64,000 nt of DNA, taken from positions 4,588,001 through 4,652,000 of the forward strand of contig OY760226.1 of NCBI GenBank assembly GCA_963663395.1, read 5' to 3'. Position numbers and translations under genes: made by a program. This document shows, piece after piece, positions 27,389-36,060 of this stretch; position 1 is the first letter of the stretch, and each line of letters opens with the position of its first letter. The notes beneath the pieces were generated by a model. That model saw only the letters and a list, made by a program, of their open reading frames with translations, was not told where the DNA came from and made no database searches. The stretch comes from Azophilus sp963663395 (GTDB taxonomy: Bacteria; Pseudomonadota; Gammaproteobacteria; Pseudomonadales; Azotimanducaceae).

Positions 27389-28548
27389 GTCCCGTCCTCC
27401 GCGTCATCGAAAGTGCCGAATGCCGCCTGTATCGCGCTGTCGTCGAGCCCGAATTCCTCCATGGAATAGGCGGGCTTGCCGTGCTTGTGCTGCGCGTTCT
27501 CGGCCTGCCATTGCTCAAGTGCTCTTTCCATCGGTGGGGTCATCGCCATGCCCGCCCGTTCGAAGACCGTGCCGGCCACCCCCACGGCGTCTTCGAGCAC
27601 TGTTCCATAGGGCGCATCGATGATGTTCAACCGACCCCGCAACGCCTCCCGCTGTACCCGGTGACGCCTGAACTCCGGCCCCCAGTAGGCCAGGGTCTGA
27701 CGGCCGATGCGATGTGGATCGTATTCATCGAAGAGGTCGAGGTAGATGGCCCGGATCAACTGGCAGTACGACGGCAGCACGGTGCGCAGGTCGCGGTGCA
27801 GGTGCAGGATCGTGGCCTTCGGGTAAACCGTCGACAGGGCATCCAACTGGCCGATATGCCCGGGGTTCTTGAGTATCCAGCGCCGTCCCTGCCGGCCGCC
27901 CTGCTGCCACTGCAGGTATTGCAGCAGCTTGTGTTGCAGTTGGTAGGCTGGCATGCGGGGGCGCTTGCGCAGCCAGTCGAGCAACGCATCGCTCGGGTGG
28001 ATGATGAACATCATCAGGTAGTCGATGGCGAAAAGGAGCAGGTCGGAATCCTCTTCCGCCTGCTCCGCGGTCCTCTCGTGGGAGACCAGGAATTGCGGAT
28101 TGTTCGCCCGCTGCGCTTCCTGGATGGCGCGTGCGTAGGCGATTCGACCGGTCGGGTTGCCCGGTTCCTCGTCCGGAAAGGGCGCCGGATTCTGAGTCAT
28201 CCACAGGGGCAGGGCGATGGTTCCCGGCGCGGCCGAGAGCAGCCGCTGCATCTTGGTGGTGCCGGATCTCGGCATGCCGAGCACGATGATCGGGTCCGAA
28301 ACGTCCTCTTCGAGAATGGCCGGATTCGCCTTAACCTCGTCCACATAGCGCAGGCGGTTGACCAGCCAGCGGCGTATGTTCGCCTGAAAGGCCGTGAAAC
28401 CGGCTTCGGAGAACCGCAGATCGCGCCTGGCGCATTCGAGCACCTTGGCCAATGCCTGGGTAAAACCGGTATCGCCGAAATCCTCCAACCCCGCCTCCTC
28501 CCGGGCGGCGCCCAGGACGCAATCGAGATCGTATGCGTCTCCCGTCAC
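27385..28548 (-). CDS. sulfotransferase family protein
   Basis: A 387-residue PAPS sulfotransferase-like protein. The phosphosulfate loop PRSGTT is at 93-98, and L-H-L-H-R-D in the middle is the second cofactor region. I place the start at GTG 28548, whose GTGA overlaps the SDR stop; the frame is open further upstream but only inside that SDR gene. The stop in turn overlaps the DUF1214-like gene. A long N-terminal helical segment precedes the catalytic core. It probably sulfates a hydroxylated intermediate or has been co-opted for another transfer. The acceptor is unknown. Confidence 0.82.
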   Translation of the reverse strand: MTGDAYDLDCVLGAAREEAGLEDFGDTGFTQALAKVLECARRDLRFSEAGFTAFQANIRRWLVNRLRYVDEVKANPAILEEDVSDPIIVLGMPRSGTTKMQRLLSAAPGTIALPLWMTQNPAPFPDEEPGNPTGRIAYARAIQEAQRANNPQFLVSHERTAEQAEEDSDLLLFAIDYLMMFIIHPSDALLDWLRKRPRMPAYQLQHKLLQYLQWQQGGRQGRRWILKNPGHIGQLDALSTVYPKATILHLHRDLRTVLPSYCQLIRAIYLDLFDEYDPHRIGRQTLAYWGPEFRRHRVQREALRGRLNIIDAPYGTVLEDAVGVAGTVFERAGMAMTPPMERALEQWQAENAQHKHGKPAYSMEEFGLDDSAIQAAFGTFDDAEDGT

Positions 28549-29303
28549 GCCGACAGCCAGAATCCGCCGCTGGCATCGATCACCTGCCCGGTAACCCAGG
28601 CGGCCGCGTCGCTCACGAGGAAAACGATGACCCGGGCGACATCGATGGGTTGCCCCACCCGTCCCAGCGGCGTGATCTGCACACACGCCGCGGCGCGCGC
28701 CTCGTCGTTGACGGCCTCGGCGGCAATCTCCGTATCCGTGAGGCCCGGCGCCACGGCGTTGACGCGAATGCCCTTCTGGCCGAGTTCGGTGGCTAGTACA
28801 CGGGTAAACTGGTTCAAGCCCGCCTTCGATGGCGCATAAGCCGCCATGCCTGCCGGCGGCATGCCCTGGTAACGCGCACCCGCGGACGTGACGTTGACGA
28901 TGCTGCCGCCACGCGCGAGCAGCGGCAGCGCCTCGTGAACGAGCAGCATGGGGGCCACCAGGTTCACTTCGATCTGCCTGCGGATCTGTTCCGGGCTCTG
29001 CGCGTCAAATTCGGCGGTTACGGAGGCGGCGGCATTGTTGATCAGTATGTCCAGGCGCCCGAAGGTGCTGCGCGCCGCCGCGAGCACTCGCGACCGGTCG
29101 GCGGCTTGCGCCACATCCATCCGTTCCCAGGCGATCATGCCCGCCGAATTTTCCGCAACATCGCGCAACGGTTCTTCCCGGCGACCGCCGATGAGCACCC
29201 GGCAGCCCGCGGCCGCCAGCAGTTCCGCAGCAGCACGGCCGATGCCGGTGCCGCCGCCGGTGATGAGTGCGGTCTTGCCGTCAAGGCCGTTCATGCGAGG
29301 CAT
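28545..29303 (-). CDS. SDR family oxidoreductase (2)
   Basis: A 252-residue classical short-chain dehydrogenase. TGGGTGIG cofactor motif near residue 15, N-N-A-A-A after beta strand 4, and Tyr-x-x-x-Lys in MAAYAPSKAG. Ser in VTSAG completes the triad. An Arg in GGRREE after the second strand suggests NADP(H). It is the first gene of a three-gene minus-strand operon with the sulfotransferase (GTGA overlap) and DUF1214-like gene. ATG 29294 is an alternative start. Confidence 0.87.
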   Translation of the reverse strand: MPRMNGLDGKTALITGGGTGIGRAAAELLAAAGCRVLIGGRREEPLRDVAENSAGMIAWERMDVAQAADRSRVLAAARSTFGRLDILINNAAASVTAEFDAQSPEQIRRQIEVNLVAPMLLVHEALPLLARGGSIVNVTSAGARYQGMPPAGMAAYAPSKAGLNQFTRVLATELGQKGIRVNAVAPGLTDTEIAAEAVNDEARAAACVQITPLGRVGQPIDVARVIVFLVSDAAAWVTGQVIDASGGFWLSA

Positions 29304-29543
29304 CCCGATCGACCACGATGCAGACGTTCCTTCCCGGCAACAGCCTCAGCCCAATAGACACCTGTCCACTCTAAGGATGGGTGCGCGGTTACGCAAGACA
29401 TCGCGAAGACCGTGACAGGAACGCAGATAATCTCCGTGATCCTGAACATCATGGCTTGAGGGTCCCCCAACAGGCGGAAGTTCCACACCCTCCGTCAGGT
29501 ATCATGGATTCCCGCACCGGCAATTCGGCCTCCCGACAGTCGC

Positions 29544-29945
29544 ATGTCAGCATCTCAGAGACTCGCAACCGCCGAAGGGCTCCTCGACACGATTTCACGG
29601 CTCGACATCGAGGGATTGCGGGCCTACCTCCATGAAGACATCGTGATGGTGTTGCCTTACGCACCCGGAGACATACCGCTGCGCTATGTGGGCGTGGAGA
29701 ACGTCATTCAGGCCATGCAATCGGCGCCGGAAATGTTCCGCAGCTTCCGGTTCAGCATTCACGAACGGTACTGGTGCCCACAGGGAGATACCGCAATTCT
29801 CGAAGCCACCAGCATGGCGGTCATGAAATCCCACCGGACTTATCAGAACCGGTACCTGTTCGTGTTCCGGTTCCGTGAGGACAGGGTCGTGCACTGGCAG
29901 GAGTTTTTCGATCCGCTGTTGGCGGCGCGCCCCGGAGACCAGTAA
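29544..29945 (+). CDS. SnoaL/NTF2-like protein (3)
   Basis: A 133-residue paralogue of the protein at 22094-22513; both share H-E-D-I-V-M, T-Y-Q-N-R-Y, V-F-R-F-R and a W-Q-E-F-F-D-P end. Same alpha+beta-barrel fold as ketosteroid isomerase and related cyclases/hydratases. It diverges from the SDR (2) operon with 240 nt between the starts, and stands 239 nt ahead of the luciferase-like gene on the same strand. That gap shows no gene. The function within the pathway is not readable. Confidence 0.8.
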   Translation: MSASQRLATAEGLLDTISRLDIEGLRAYLHEDIVMVLPYAPGDIPLRYVGVENVIQAMQSAPEMFRSFRFSIHERYWCPQGDTAILEATSMAVMKSHRTYQNRYLFVFRFREDRVVHWQEFFDPLLAARPGDQ

Positions 29946-30184
29946 CTGCAGCAGATCGATTCCGGCGTTGATCGACCCGCCGGCAGCTTTCTCGATGCGC
30001 CGCGCGGGTGGAGGTCTGGGTGCCCCGACCGTCTCGCGGAGATCGTTCGGGCAGAGAGGCATCAGGCCTGCAATCCCTGGAGAGGCGGGGCTCGGTAGAC
30101 GGGCGTTGACTTTTCCGATATACGTGTTCGGCACTTGCGTCAGCGATTGCACCGCACGCGGGCAACCACCGGGAGGATCTACAA

Positions 30185-31201
30185 GTGCCTGTTCAGGTCA
30201 ACTTCGGGCTCTGGTACGACTTTCGTAATCCCGCACCCCGGCGTCTTCAGTTCGAAGATTTCTACCGCGCATCATTGGAGCAGATCACCTGGGCCGAGCA
30301 GCTCGGTTTCGATTCGGTGTGGCTCACCGAACACCATTTCTGCGATGACGGCTACAGCCCCTCGCCCCTGGTGGTCGCCGGCGCCATCGGCGCCCGGACC
30401 CGGACAATGCGAATCGGCACGAACCTGATACTGCTGCCGCTCTACCACCCGGTAAGGGTCGCCGAGGACGTGGCCACCCTCTCCCTGCTCAGCGGCGGCC
30501 GTTTCGATCTGGGTGTCGGCGCCGGCTATGTGGAGTCGGAGTACCGCACCTTCGGCCGCTCGCTCAAGAATCGTCCCAGCCTGATGGAGGAATCCATCGC
30601 CATCATTCGCCGAGCCTGGTCGGGCGAACCCGTAAACTTTCAGGGCAAACGCTTCCAGGTCGAAAACATCCCGGTGCTGCCCACCCCGGAACAGCCCGTC
30701 CGAATACTCATGGGCGCGGTCTCGCCCCCCGCTATAGAACGGGCGGCCCGCATCAGCGACGGTTTTCTTTCCTCGGGCGGTGTCGGGCAGGAGGACTTCA
30801 TAAAGGCGCTGGCCGCCCAGGACAAGCCCGGCAAGAACGCCAACATCTTTGCCGGATGCTGGGGTATCGTGTCAAAAGACCCGGAGCGGGAAGCCGAAGC
30901 GCTGGGCCCGTACCTGATGCACCAGATGCAGGGCTATCTCGAGATGGGTGCGTTCGGTGGCGGCGACGGGGCACCAAGGTTCGACACCCCGGCCGATGCG
31001 GTGACCCAGGGCTTTTACCAGTTCTGGACCCCGGATCAGGCCGTGGACCAGATCCTGTCGGAGCTGCGTGCATTTCCACAGATCCGGGACATGCACTTCT
31101 GGGCACAGTTTCCCGGTGAGCCAATGGAATCCGGCTCCCGGCGCATCGAGCTCATTGCCCGGCAGGTGCTCCCCAAGGTCAGAGAGGCACTTCGGGACTA
31201 G
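30185..31201 (+). CDS. luciferase-like (LLM-class) flavin monooxygenase
   Basis: A 338-residue TIM-barrel FMN/F420-dependent oxidoreductase of the bacterial luciferase superfamily. W-L-T-E-H-H-F near residue 50, G-A-R-T-R-T-M-R-I-G-T near 80, and the H-P-V-R-V-A-E-D and F-D-L-G-V-G-A-G-Y segments are standard. The start is GTG 30185 with GGGAGGA seven bases upstream. It would insert oxygen or desaturate with reduced flavin supplied by a reductase not found here. It converges with SDR (3). Confidence 0.88.
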   Translation: MPVQVNFGLWYDFRNPAPRRLQFEDFYRASLEQITWAEQLGFDSVWLTEHHFCDDGYSPSPLVVAGAIGARTRTMRIGTNLILLPLYHPVRVAEDVATLSLLSGGRFDLGVGAGYVESEYRTFGRSLKNRPSLMEESIAIIRRAWSGEPVNFQGKRFQVENIPVLPTPEQPVRILMGAVSPPAIERAARISDGFLSSGGVGQEDFIKALAAQDKPGKNANIFAGCWGIVSKDPEREAEALGPYLMHQMQGYLEMGAFGGGDGAPRFDTPADAVTQGFYQFWTPDQAVDQILSELRAFPQIRDMHFWAQFPGEPMESGSRRIELIARQVLPKVREALRD

Positions 31202-31255
31202 GCGCGTTACCGTTCGCTCAGCACTCCGCCATGGAGGTTTGCTTCGGTCATCCAG

Positions 31256-32092
31256 CTACCTGCCCAGCACTTCCATGAAGCGCTGCTGGATGATGTCCGC
31301 CGTGTTCTCCATGTTGCCAAGGGTTTCTCCCCCATCGACCGCCAGGTCTACGCCCGTGATCTGGGCCGCCAGGTCGCTGGCCAGGAAGACCGCCGCGTTG
31401 GCGACATCCTCCGGCATGCCGAGCCGGCCGAGCGGCATTCTGCCCCGCATGCATGCCATCGAAACGTCCGCCAGTTCCTCTACCTTGTCTTCGGGCACAC
31501 CGCCAATCGACGCCGTCATCGGGGTGCGGGTCGGGCCGGGCGAAATGCAATTGACCCGGATGCCATACTTGCCCAGCTCGATGGCCAGCGACCTGGTCAT
31601 GCTGACGACGCCGGCTTTCGTGGCGCGATAGGGGATGATGCCGTAACCGCCGTAAAGCGCCGAACTGGACGCGGTGGTCAGAATGCAGCCGCCACCGTTA
31701 TGCGCCATGTGGCGGGCGGCGTAGTTCGCGCCAAGCATCGGGCCGAGCAGATTGATCTCGATGGTTTGTCGGAAAGTCTGGAAGTCCTCCTCCAGAAAGT
31801 CCGCCTGAAGGGCGCCCATGGTGCCGGCATTATTGAACATGATGTGCAGGCCGCCGAATTCCTCGACCGCCGTATCGATGAGCGCCTGCACCTGGCCGGG
31901 CTGGGTTACATCGGCGTGGCGATACAGCGCCGCGCTGCCGAGGCTCTGCGCCACGGCTTCGCCGGCATCGTCGAGCACATCAGCCAGCACGACCCGTGCT
32001 CCCTCGTCAACGAAGCGTCTCGCGGTCGCTTCCCCTATACCTCGAGCAGCACCGGTGATGACCGCCACTTTCCCGTCAACCATGTTCACCAT
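31256..32092 (-). CDS. SDR family oxidoreductase (3)
   Basis: A 278-residue short-chain dehydrogenase with TGAARGIG near the N terminus, N-N-A-G, and Y-R-A-T-K at the catalytic site. The Asp in V-V-L-A-D-V suggests NAD(H). After the usual D-G-G end it carries about 25 extra residues (E-T-L-G-N-M-E-N and a final helix), a feature shared with SDR (4) at 33265. The two are paralogues in a similar arrangement, separated only by the alpha/beta hydrolase. Starts at 32092 or ATG 32083. Confidence 0.87.
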   Translation of the reverse strand: MVNMVDGKVAVITGAARGIGEATARRFVDEGARVVLADVLDDAGEAVAQSLGSAALYRHADVTQPGQVQALIDTAVEEFGGLHIMFNNAGTMGALQADFLEEDFQTFRQTIEINLLGPMLGANYAARHMAHNGGGCILTTASSSALYGGYGIIPYRATKAGVVSMTRSLAIELGKYGIRVNCISPGPTRTPMTASIGGVPEDKVEELADVSMACMRGRMPLGRLGMPEDVANAAVFLASDLAAQITGVDLAVDGGETLGNMENTADIIQQRFMEVLGR

Positions 32093-32172
32093 TCACATAA
32101 CCCCGCAATCAACAGATATCCATAGTGCTCGGCCGCCCCGTCGTAGGCCTCTACCTGTAAACAGATGTGATG
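32086..32172 (-). pseudogene. possible N-terminal remnant of a VOC/glyoxalase-fold gene
   Basis: The minus-strand frame ending at 32086 reads F-H-H-I-C-L-Q-V-E, then Y-D-G-A-A-E-H-Y-G-Y-L-L, before running to a stop. This resembles the first strand and helix of vicinal-oxygen-chelate proteins (including extradiol dioxygenases), with the metal histidine in place. Nothing matching the rest of such a protein follows, and SDR (3) starts within it. It may be a deletion scar or a chance likeness; the match is only about 25 residues. Confidence 0.25.
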
Positions 32173-32319
32173 AAAACGCCCGGAGTCGGCCCCATGCCTG
32201 TCCTGCGGAGCTTGGCATCGCCAGCGGCCTCTACTGGGCGACAATTCAGCAATCGAGCCGCCCGATGGGTCACGCCGGTGCGCCGGCACAGCGATTTCAG
32301 TGCAGCGGCGTCAGCCGGT

Positions 32320-33195
32320 TCAAACGTGTTCGAGAAAAAAGGCGCAGGCATCTTTCATGCTCTTCTCCAAATACTCTCCGTCGTACCAGGTGTAGTGCCC
32401 GCAATCATAGGTAACCAGCTTCTTGGGTTCCCTGGTGGCCTCGTACAGTTCGCGAAGACTGTCCGGGCTGCCCACAATGTCCTGCTCGGCGAGAAAGTAG
32501 GCAATCGGTTTTTCGATACGATGGGCCACATCGATCGGCCGGAAATCCACCACCCGCGCCATGGAGTCGAAGCCCATCCAATTGCGCCAGGCGGGCACGG
32601 CTTCCCAGAAATCCGGCTCCCATGAACGGCTGTCCGGGTCGATGAAGATGTCCAGGACCGTCAGGCAGCGATCGACTTCGTTGGTGAGAACGCGCTTGCG
32701 CCGGGCCTCGGCCATCTTCTGTTCCCACTCGGCCATCTGCTCCGGTGTACGCTGGTTGGTGATGGCCTCGTACCCATGGGCGACGCCGCCGGTTGCCACC
32801 CCGGCCTGCACCCGGCTGTCGAGAGCCATCGTGTAGGCGGTGATCAGCGCGCCGAAGCTGGCCCCGAATTGCCCCATGCGATCAGCGTCGACAAAGGGTT
32901 GCGCCTCCAGCCAGGAGAAACCGTTCCGGCAATCCTCCACCTGCTCGAACGGCGCCATTCTCCCGCGCTCGCCACCGCTGTCTCCCCAACCGCGATAATC
33001 GATGGCCAGTGCGAGGAACCCCGCGTTTACGAAGTACTCGGCGAAAACCGGTTGGATCATCCTGCGGATACCGGTAAAGCCCTGGCATTGCAGGATCACC
33101 GGGTATTGCTTCTCTTCATCGAAGTCGTCCGGAACGTGCAGGTCCGCGACCACGACGTCGCCGTCGCTGTAATAGGTGATCGTTTTCGTTTGCAT
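32320..33195 (-). CDS. alpha/beta hydrolase
   Basis: A 291-residue serine hydrolase of the dienelactone hydrolase/X-Pro dipeptidyl-peptidase-like group. The nucleophile elbow is G-A-S-F-G with Ser113; the oxyanion region is Q-G-F-T-G, and a D-Y-R-G-W-G-D-S-G-G loop follows. A late C-G-H-Y-T-W supplies the catalytic histidine. There is no signal peptide. GGGAGACGAG precedes the ATG. Located between two paralogous SDRs on the same strand, it is well placed to open the ester or lactone produced by the Baeyer-Villiger enzyme, which is inference. Confidence 0.86.
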   Translation of the reverse strand: MQTKTITYYSDGDVVVADLHVPDDFDEEKQYPVILQCQGFTGIRRMIQPVFAEYFVNAGFLALAIDYRGWGDSGGERGRMAPFEQVEDCRNGFSWLEAQPFVDADRMGQFGASFGALITAYTMALDSRVQAGVATGGVAHGYEAITNQRTPEQMAEWEQKMAEARRKRVLTNEVDRCLTVLDIFIDPDSRSWEPDFWEAVPAWRNWMGFDSMARVVDFRPIDVAHRIEKPIAYFLAEQDIVGSPDSLRELYEATREPKKLVTYDCGHYTWYDGEYLEKSMKDACAFFLEHV

Positions 33196-33264
33196 TCACT
33201 CGTCTCCCGGTCGGATTTTGTTTGGCAACCCAATATATCGGAACACAGTCACGTGTGATCTTTG

Positions 33265-34110
33265 TCAGGCCTGACCCTGAAGTATCGCACCAATGGCTTC
33301 TTCCATGGCCGCCTGGCGGTTGACCGTATCCCCCAGCGACGCACCGCCATCCACCACCAGGTCAATTCCGGTAATCTGCCTGGCCTTGTCGCTGGCAAGG
33401 AACAAGGCCGCCTCGGCAATGTCCCGCGGCTCACCGACACGCTTCAACACCTGCATGCCCATCATGGCATCCATCGATGCGTCAAGAATCTTCTCCCTGA
33501 TTTGCTCGCCCATTGCGGCGCCCATGCCAACCATCTCGGTCTTTGTCGGGCCCGGCGAAATCGAGTTCACCCTGACACCATGAGGCCCCAATTCGATGGC
33601 CAATGACCGGGTAAACGCAACGACGCCCGCCTTGGCCGCGCGGTAATCCGGTACACCGTGGCCCGGGTGGCTGCCGCCGATCGAGGCGGTATTCAGGATT
33701 ACGCCCTTGCCCTGCTCTACCATGTGCTTCCCGGCCGCCCGAGCGCCCAGCATCGGCCCCAACAGGTCGACGGCCATCACCTCCTGAAACGTCGCCAGGT
33801 CGTTCTCCAGAAACCAGGCTGAACCCTCCGCCCCGCCTACTCCCGCATTGTTGTGCATGATGTCCAGGTCGCCATAGGTCTCTAAGGCAAACTGAACGAC
33901 CGCATCCACGCTATCGGCCTCGGAGACATCGGTGCGCTTGAAGGCGGCGGTGCTGCCCAGTGAACGGGCCAGTGCTTCACCCTTCTCTTCCTGCAGGTCG
34001 GCGATCACCACGCGAGCGCCTTTAGCCACGAACAGTTCGACGGTGGCCTTGCCGATGCCGGATGCGCCACCGGTAACAATGGCAACCTTGTCTTTCAATG
34101 TGTCTGTCAC
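33265..34110 (-). CDS. SDR family oxidoreductase (4)
   Basis: A 281-residue paralogue of SDR (3). TGGASGIG cofactor motif, N-N-A-G-V-G-G, Tyr-x-x-x-Lys in D-Y-R-A-A-K, and the same extended C terminus after V-V-D-G-G. The start codon is GTG 34110 with AAGGGAC seven bases upstream. It lies 141 nt downstream of the ferredoxin gene and 69 nt upstream of the hydrolase gene on the same strand, so a ferredoxin-SDR-hydrolase-SDR transcript is plausible. Confidence 0.87.
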   Translation of the reverse strand: MTDTLKDKVAIVTGGASGIGKATVELFVAKGARVVIADLQEEKGEALARSLGSTAAFKRTDVSEADSVDAVVQFALETYGDLDIMHNNAGVGGAEGSAWFLENDLATFQEVMAVDLLGPMLGARAAGKHMVEQGKGVILNTASIGGSHPGHGVPDYRAAKAGVVAFTRSLAIELGPHGVRVNSISPGPTKTEMVGMGAAMGEQIREKILDASMDAMMGMQVLKRVGEPRDIAEAALFLASDKARQITGIDLVVDGGASLGDTVNRQAAMEEAIGAILQGQA

Positions 34111-34251
34111 GGTCGTCCCTTCGCAGATTTCAGGCCATTGAAGTGCAGGTTAGCGGGCGGGCCATCGGACCTGTCGCTCGCGAATCCATCGAAAGATGAA
34201 TCAAGTTCACGCCCGCTCGACACCTGCTCCTCGGTCCGGGGCATCGTCCCG

Positions 34252-34575
34252 TCAGGTCTGCGATTCCGGCAGGCGCAGCACAATTCCGTCAAGCGCTTCC
34301 GTCGCCTCGATCTGGCAGGACAGGCGGCTCGCCTCGGTTCGCTCCTCCAGACCGAATTCGAGCATGGTCTCTTCCTCATCGGAGATTTCCGGAAGGCGGC
34401 CCAGCCAATCCGGCGCTACCATGACATGGCAGGTGGCGCAGGCGCAGGCTCCGCCGCAATCGGCCAGTATCCCCGGCACGTTGTTCATACGCGCCGCTTC
34501 CATCAGGCTCACTCCCGGGCTCGCCGTTACTTCGTGCTCGGCGCCGCTGAACTCGATGTACTTGACATTGATCAT
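34252..34575 (-). CDS. adrenodoxin-type [2Fe-2S] ferredoxin
   Basis: A 107-residue small electron carrier. Cluster ligands are Cys40, Cys46 and Cys49 (C-x5-C-x2-C) and Cys87 in R-L-S-C-Q-I; an extra Cys44 sits within the loop. The E-E-E-T-M-L-E acidic patch is typical of redox-partner binding in putidaredoxin/adrenodoxin proteins. I prefer ATG 34575 (MINVKYIEFSG) over 34620 because family members begin there. It is the only ferredoxin in the window and may supply electrons to the Rieske oxygenases; no ferredoxin reductase or P450 was seen. Confidence 0.92.
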   Translation of the reverse strand: MINVKYIEFSGAEHEVTASPGVSLMEAARMNNVPGILADCGGACACATCHVMVAPDWLGRLPEISDEEETMLEFGLEERTEASRLSCQIEATEALDGIVLRLPESQT

Positions 34576-34649
34576 GGAAGAGTCTCGCGCCGCCGTTTCG
34601 CAACACCAGTTCTTCGGCATCCCCTTAGTGCCATATCAGACCTATGGGG

Positions 34650-34982
34650 CTACCCGGGTATTTCCACATCGAGGACCATTTCGAAGCTGGTCGCGCCACT
34701 GTCGGGCACCACGGGGCTCCCGTAAATGTCCACAGCCGGCCCCACTACGCTGACGGCGAACATCAGGCGCGCCAGTCGCTTGTCTTCTTCCTCATACTGG
34801 TCGAAAGATTTCCGGTCCAGGTACGACTTGATGTCTTCAGCCCGTCCCAGCATGGCCGCATAGAAGTTCCGCAGTTCCTCAATTGAGGAGCCCAGGCGAG
34901 CCGCGTAGCGGGCATTGTAGTTCGGCAAATCCCACTTCTCGACGTAGACCTCCAAGTCAGAAAACTGCTCGGGCAAGCGCAT
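34650..34982 (-). CDS. small protein of unknown function, paralogue B, linked to ferredoxin
   Basis: A 110-residue paralogue of the protein at 16128-16463, with the same RLPE-F, EKWDLP, RAE-IKS-LD, LARLMFA and VPD-G blocks in the same order. The start is ATG 34982 with GGGAGG six bases upstream. It lies 74 nt upstream of the ferredoxin gene on the same strand. Paralogue A sits ahead of the Rieske oxygenases. The two copies thus flank an oxygenase pair and its likely electron donor, 18 kb apart. Function unknown. Confidence 0.75.
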   Translation of the reverse strand: MRLPEQFSDLEVYVEKWDLPNYNARYAARLGSSIEELRNFYAAMLGRAEDIKSYLDRKSFDQYEEEDKRLARLMFAVSVVGPAVDIYGSPVVPDSGATSFEMVLDVEIPG

Positions 34983-35169
34983 CAATCCCTCCCGCCCTCA
35001 GGAAACGGGCCACATATCGGCCGCGTCGATAACATGAATCCTGTATATCAACACGTGTCTATTTTGGACCTTAGCGACGCGCAACACTGTTGTCAACGCA
35101 CATGGCCCGGATACCGGCGTACACAATCAAACCCACTGCTCTCGTGGCAACCCGGAAACCAGGAGACAG

Positions 35170-35985
35170 TCAATCGCTGTGGTGGGCTTGATCGAGCACA
35201 GCTGTGTCTTTACCCACGTTTTTCACAAACGGAATGCGCATTCCGCCATCAAGGCGGATGATCGAACCGTTCAGGTAGTCGTTTTCGCAGATGTGCCGTA
35301 CCAACTCTCCGAACTCGAGCGGGGTGCCCAGGCGCTCCAATGCCGGCACCGACGAAGCGATCAGTTCGTAGACGGCCTCGTTGGCGCCCCCGCGAAACAT
35401 CGGCGTGTCGATACCCCCGGGAGCTATGGTCATCACGCGGATGCCGTAACCACTCAATTCGCGGGCCAGGCTCAGGCATAGGCCATTGACCGCGGCCTTG
35501 GATGTGACATAGCTGCTGCCGACGACGCCGTCGAGCGCTCCGATGGAGGTAACGTTGACGATCAAACCGCGTAGGCCGTCCTCCATCCGACCAATGCGGC
35601 TCAAACGCTCGGCAAAGACCTGGTTGGCATACAGTGTGCCGAGAACATTGGTTTCAATGATCTCACGAAGCGCCTCCCTGGAGCAGGCTTCGCCCCGCCC
35701 GACAAGGAGCGGCGGCATGCTCCCGTTGGCAGCGGCGTGAACCAGAATCCGGGGAGTGCCGTGCCGATCCTCGATGGAGTCGAATACGGCGTCGAGCGCC
35801 TCCGGGTCCGAAACATCGCACCGAAAGGCACTTCCACCGACTTCCGCGGCGGTGTTCTCCAGCACCTGTAGCCGTCGACCGAGAAGGCAGGTCGTCACAT
35901 CCTGCGCCGCCAACACACGAGCGGCACCGGCCCCCATGCCGGTGCCCCCACCCGTGATCACCGCGGTCTGGTCTTTCAGTTTCAT
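35170..35985 (-). CDS. SDR family oxidoreductase (5)
   Basis: A 271-residue short-chain dehydrogenase. TGGGTGMG cofactor motif near residue 12, a G-R-R after the second strand (suggesting NADP), and the Y-V-T-S-K catalytic motif. It differs from SDRs 1-4 in the N-N-A-G position, which reads V-H-A-A-A-N-G. The C terminus ends soon after the L-D-G-G strand. The gene stands alone, 184 nt upstream of the small-protein/ferredoxin genes. No strong ribosome-binding site precedes ATG 35985. Confidence 0.84.
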   Translation of the reverse strand: MKLKDQTAVITGGGTGMGAGAARVLAAQDVTTCLLGRRLQVLENTAAEVGGSAFRCDVSDPEALDAVFDSIEDRHGTPRILVHAAANGSMPPLLVGRGEACSREALREIIETNVLGTLYANQVFAERLSRIGRMEDGLRGLIVNVTSIGALDGVVGSSYVTSKAAVNGLCLSLARELSGYGIRVMTIAPGGIDTPMFRGGANEAVYELIASSVPALERLGTPLEFGELVRHICENDYLNGSIIRLDGGMRIPFVKNVGKDTAVLDQAHHSD

Positions 35986-36060
35986 AACCTAACCAAAATC
36001 GAACTCAAGACGAGTGGAGTGTAGGCGCCAATTCCGCGATTTGCTCGTCATTCAGCGTCA

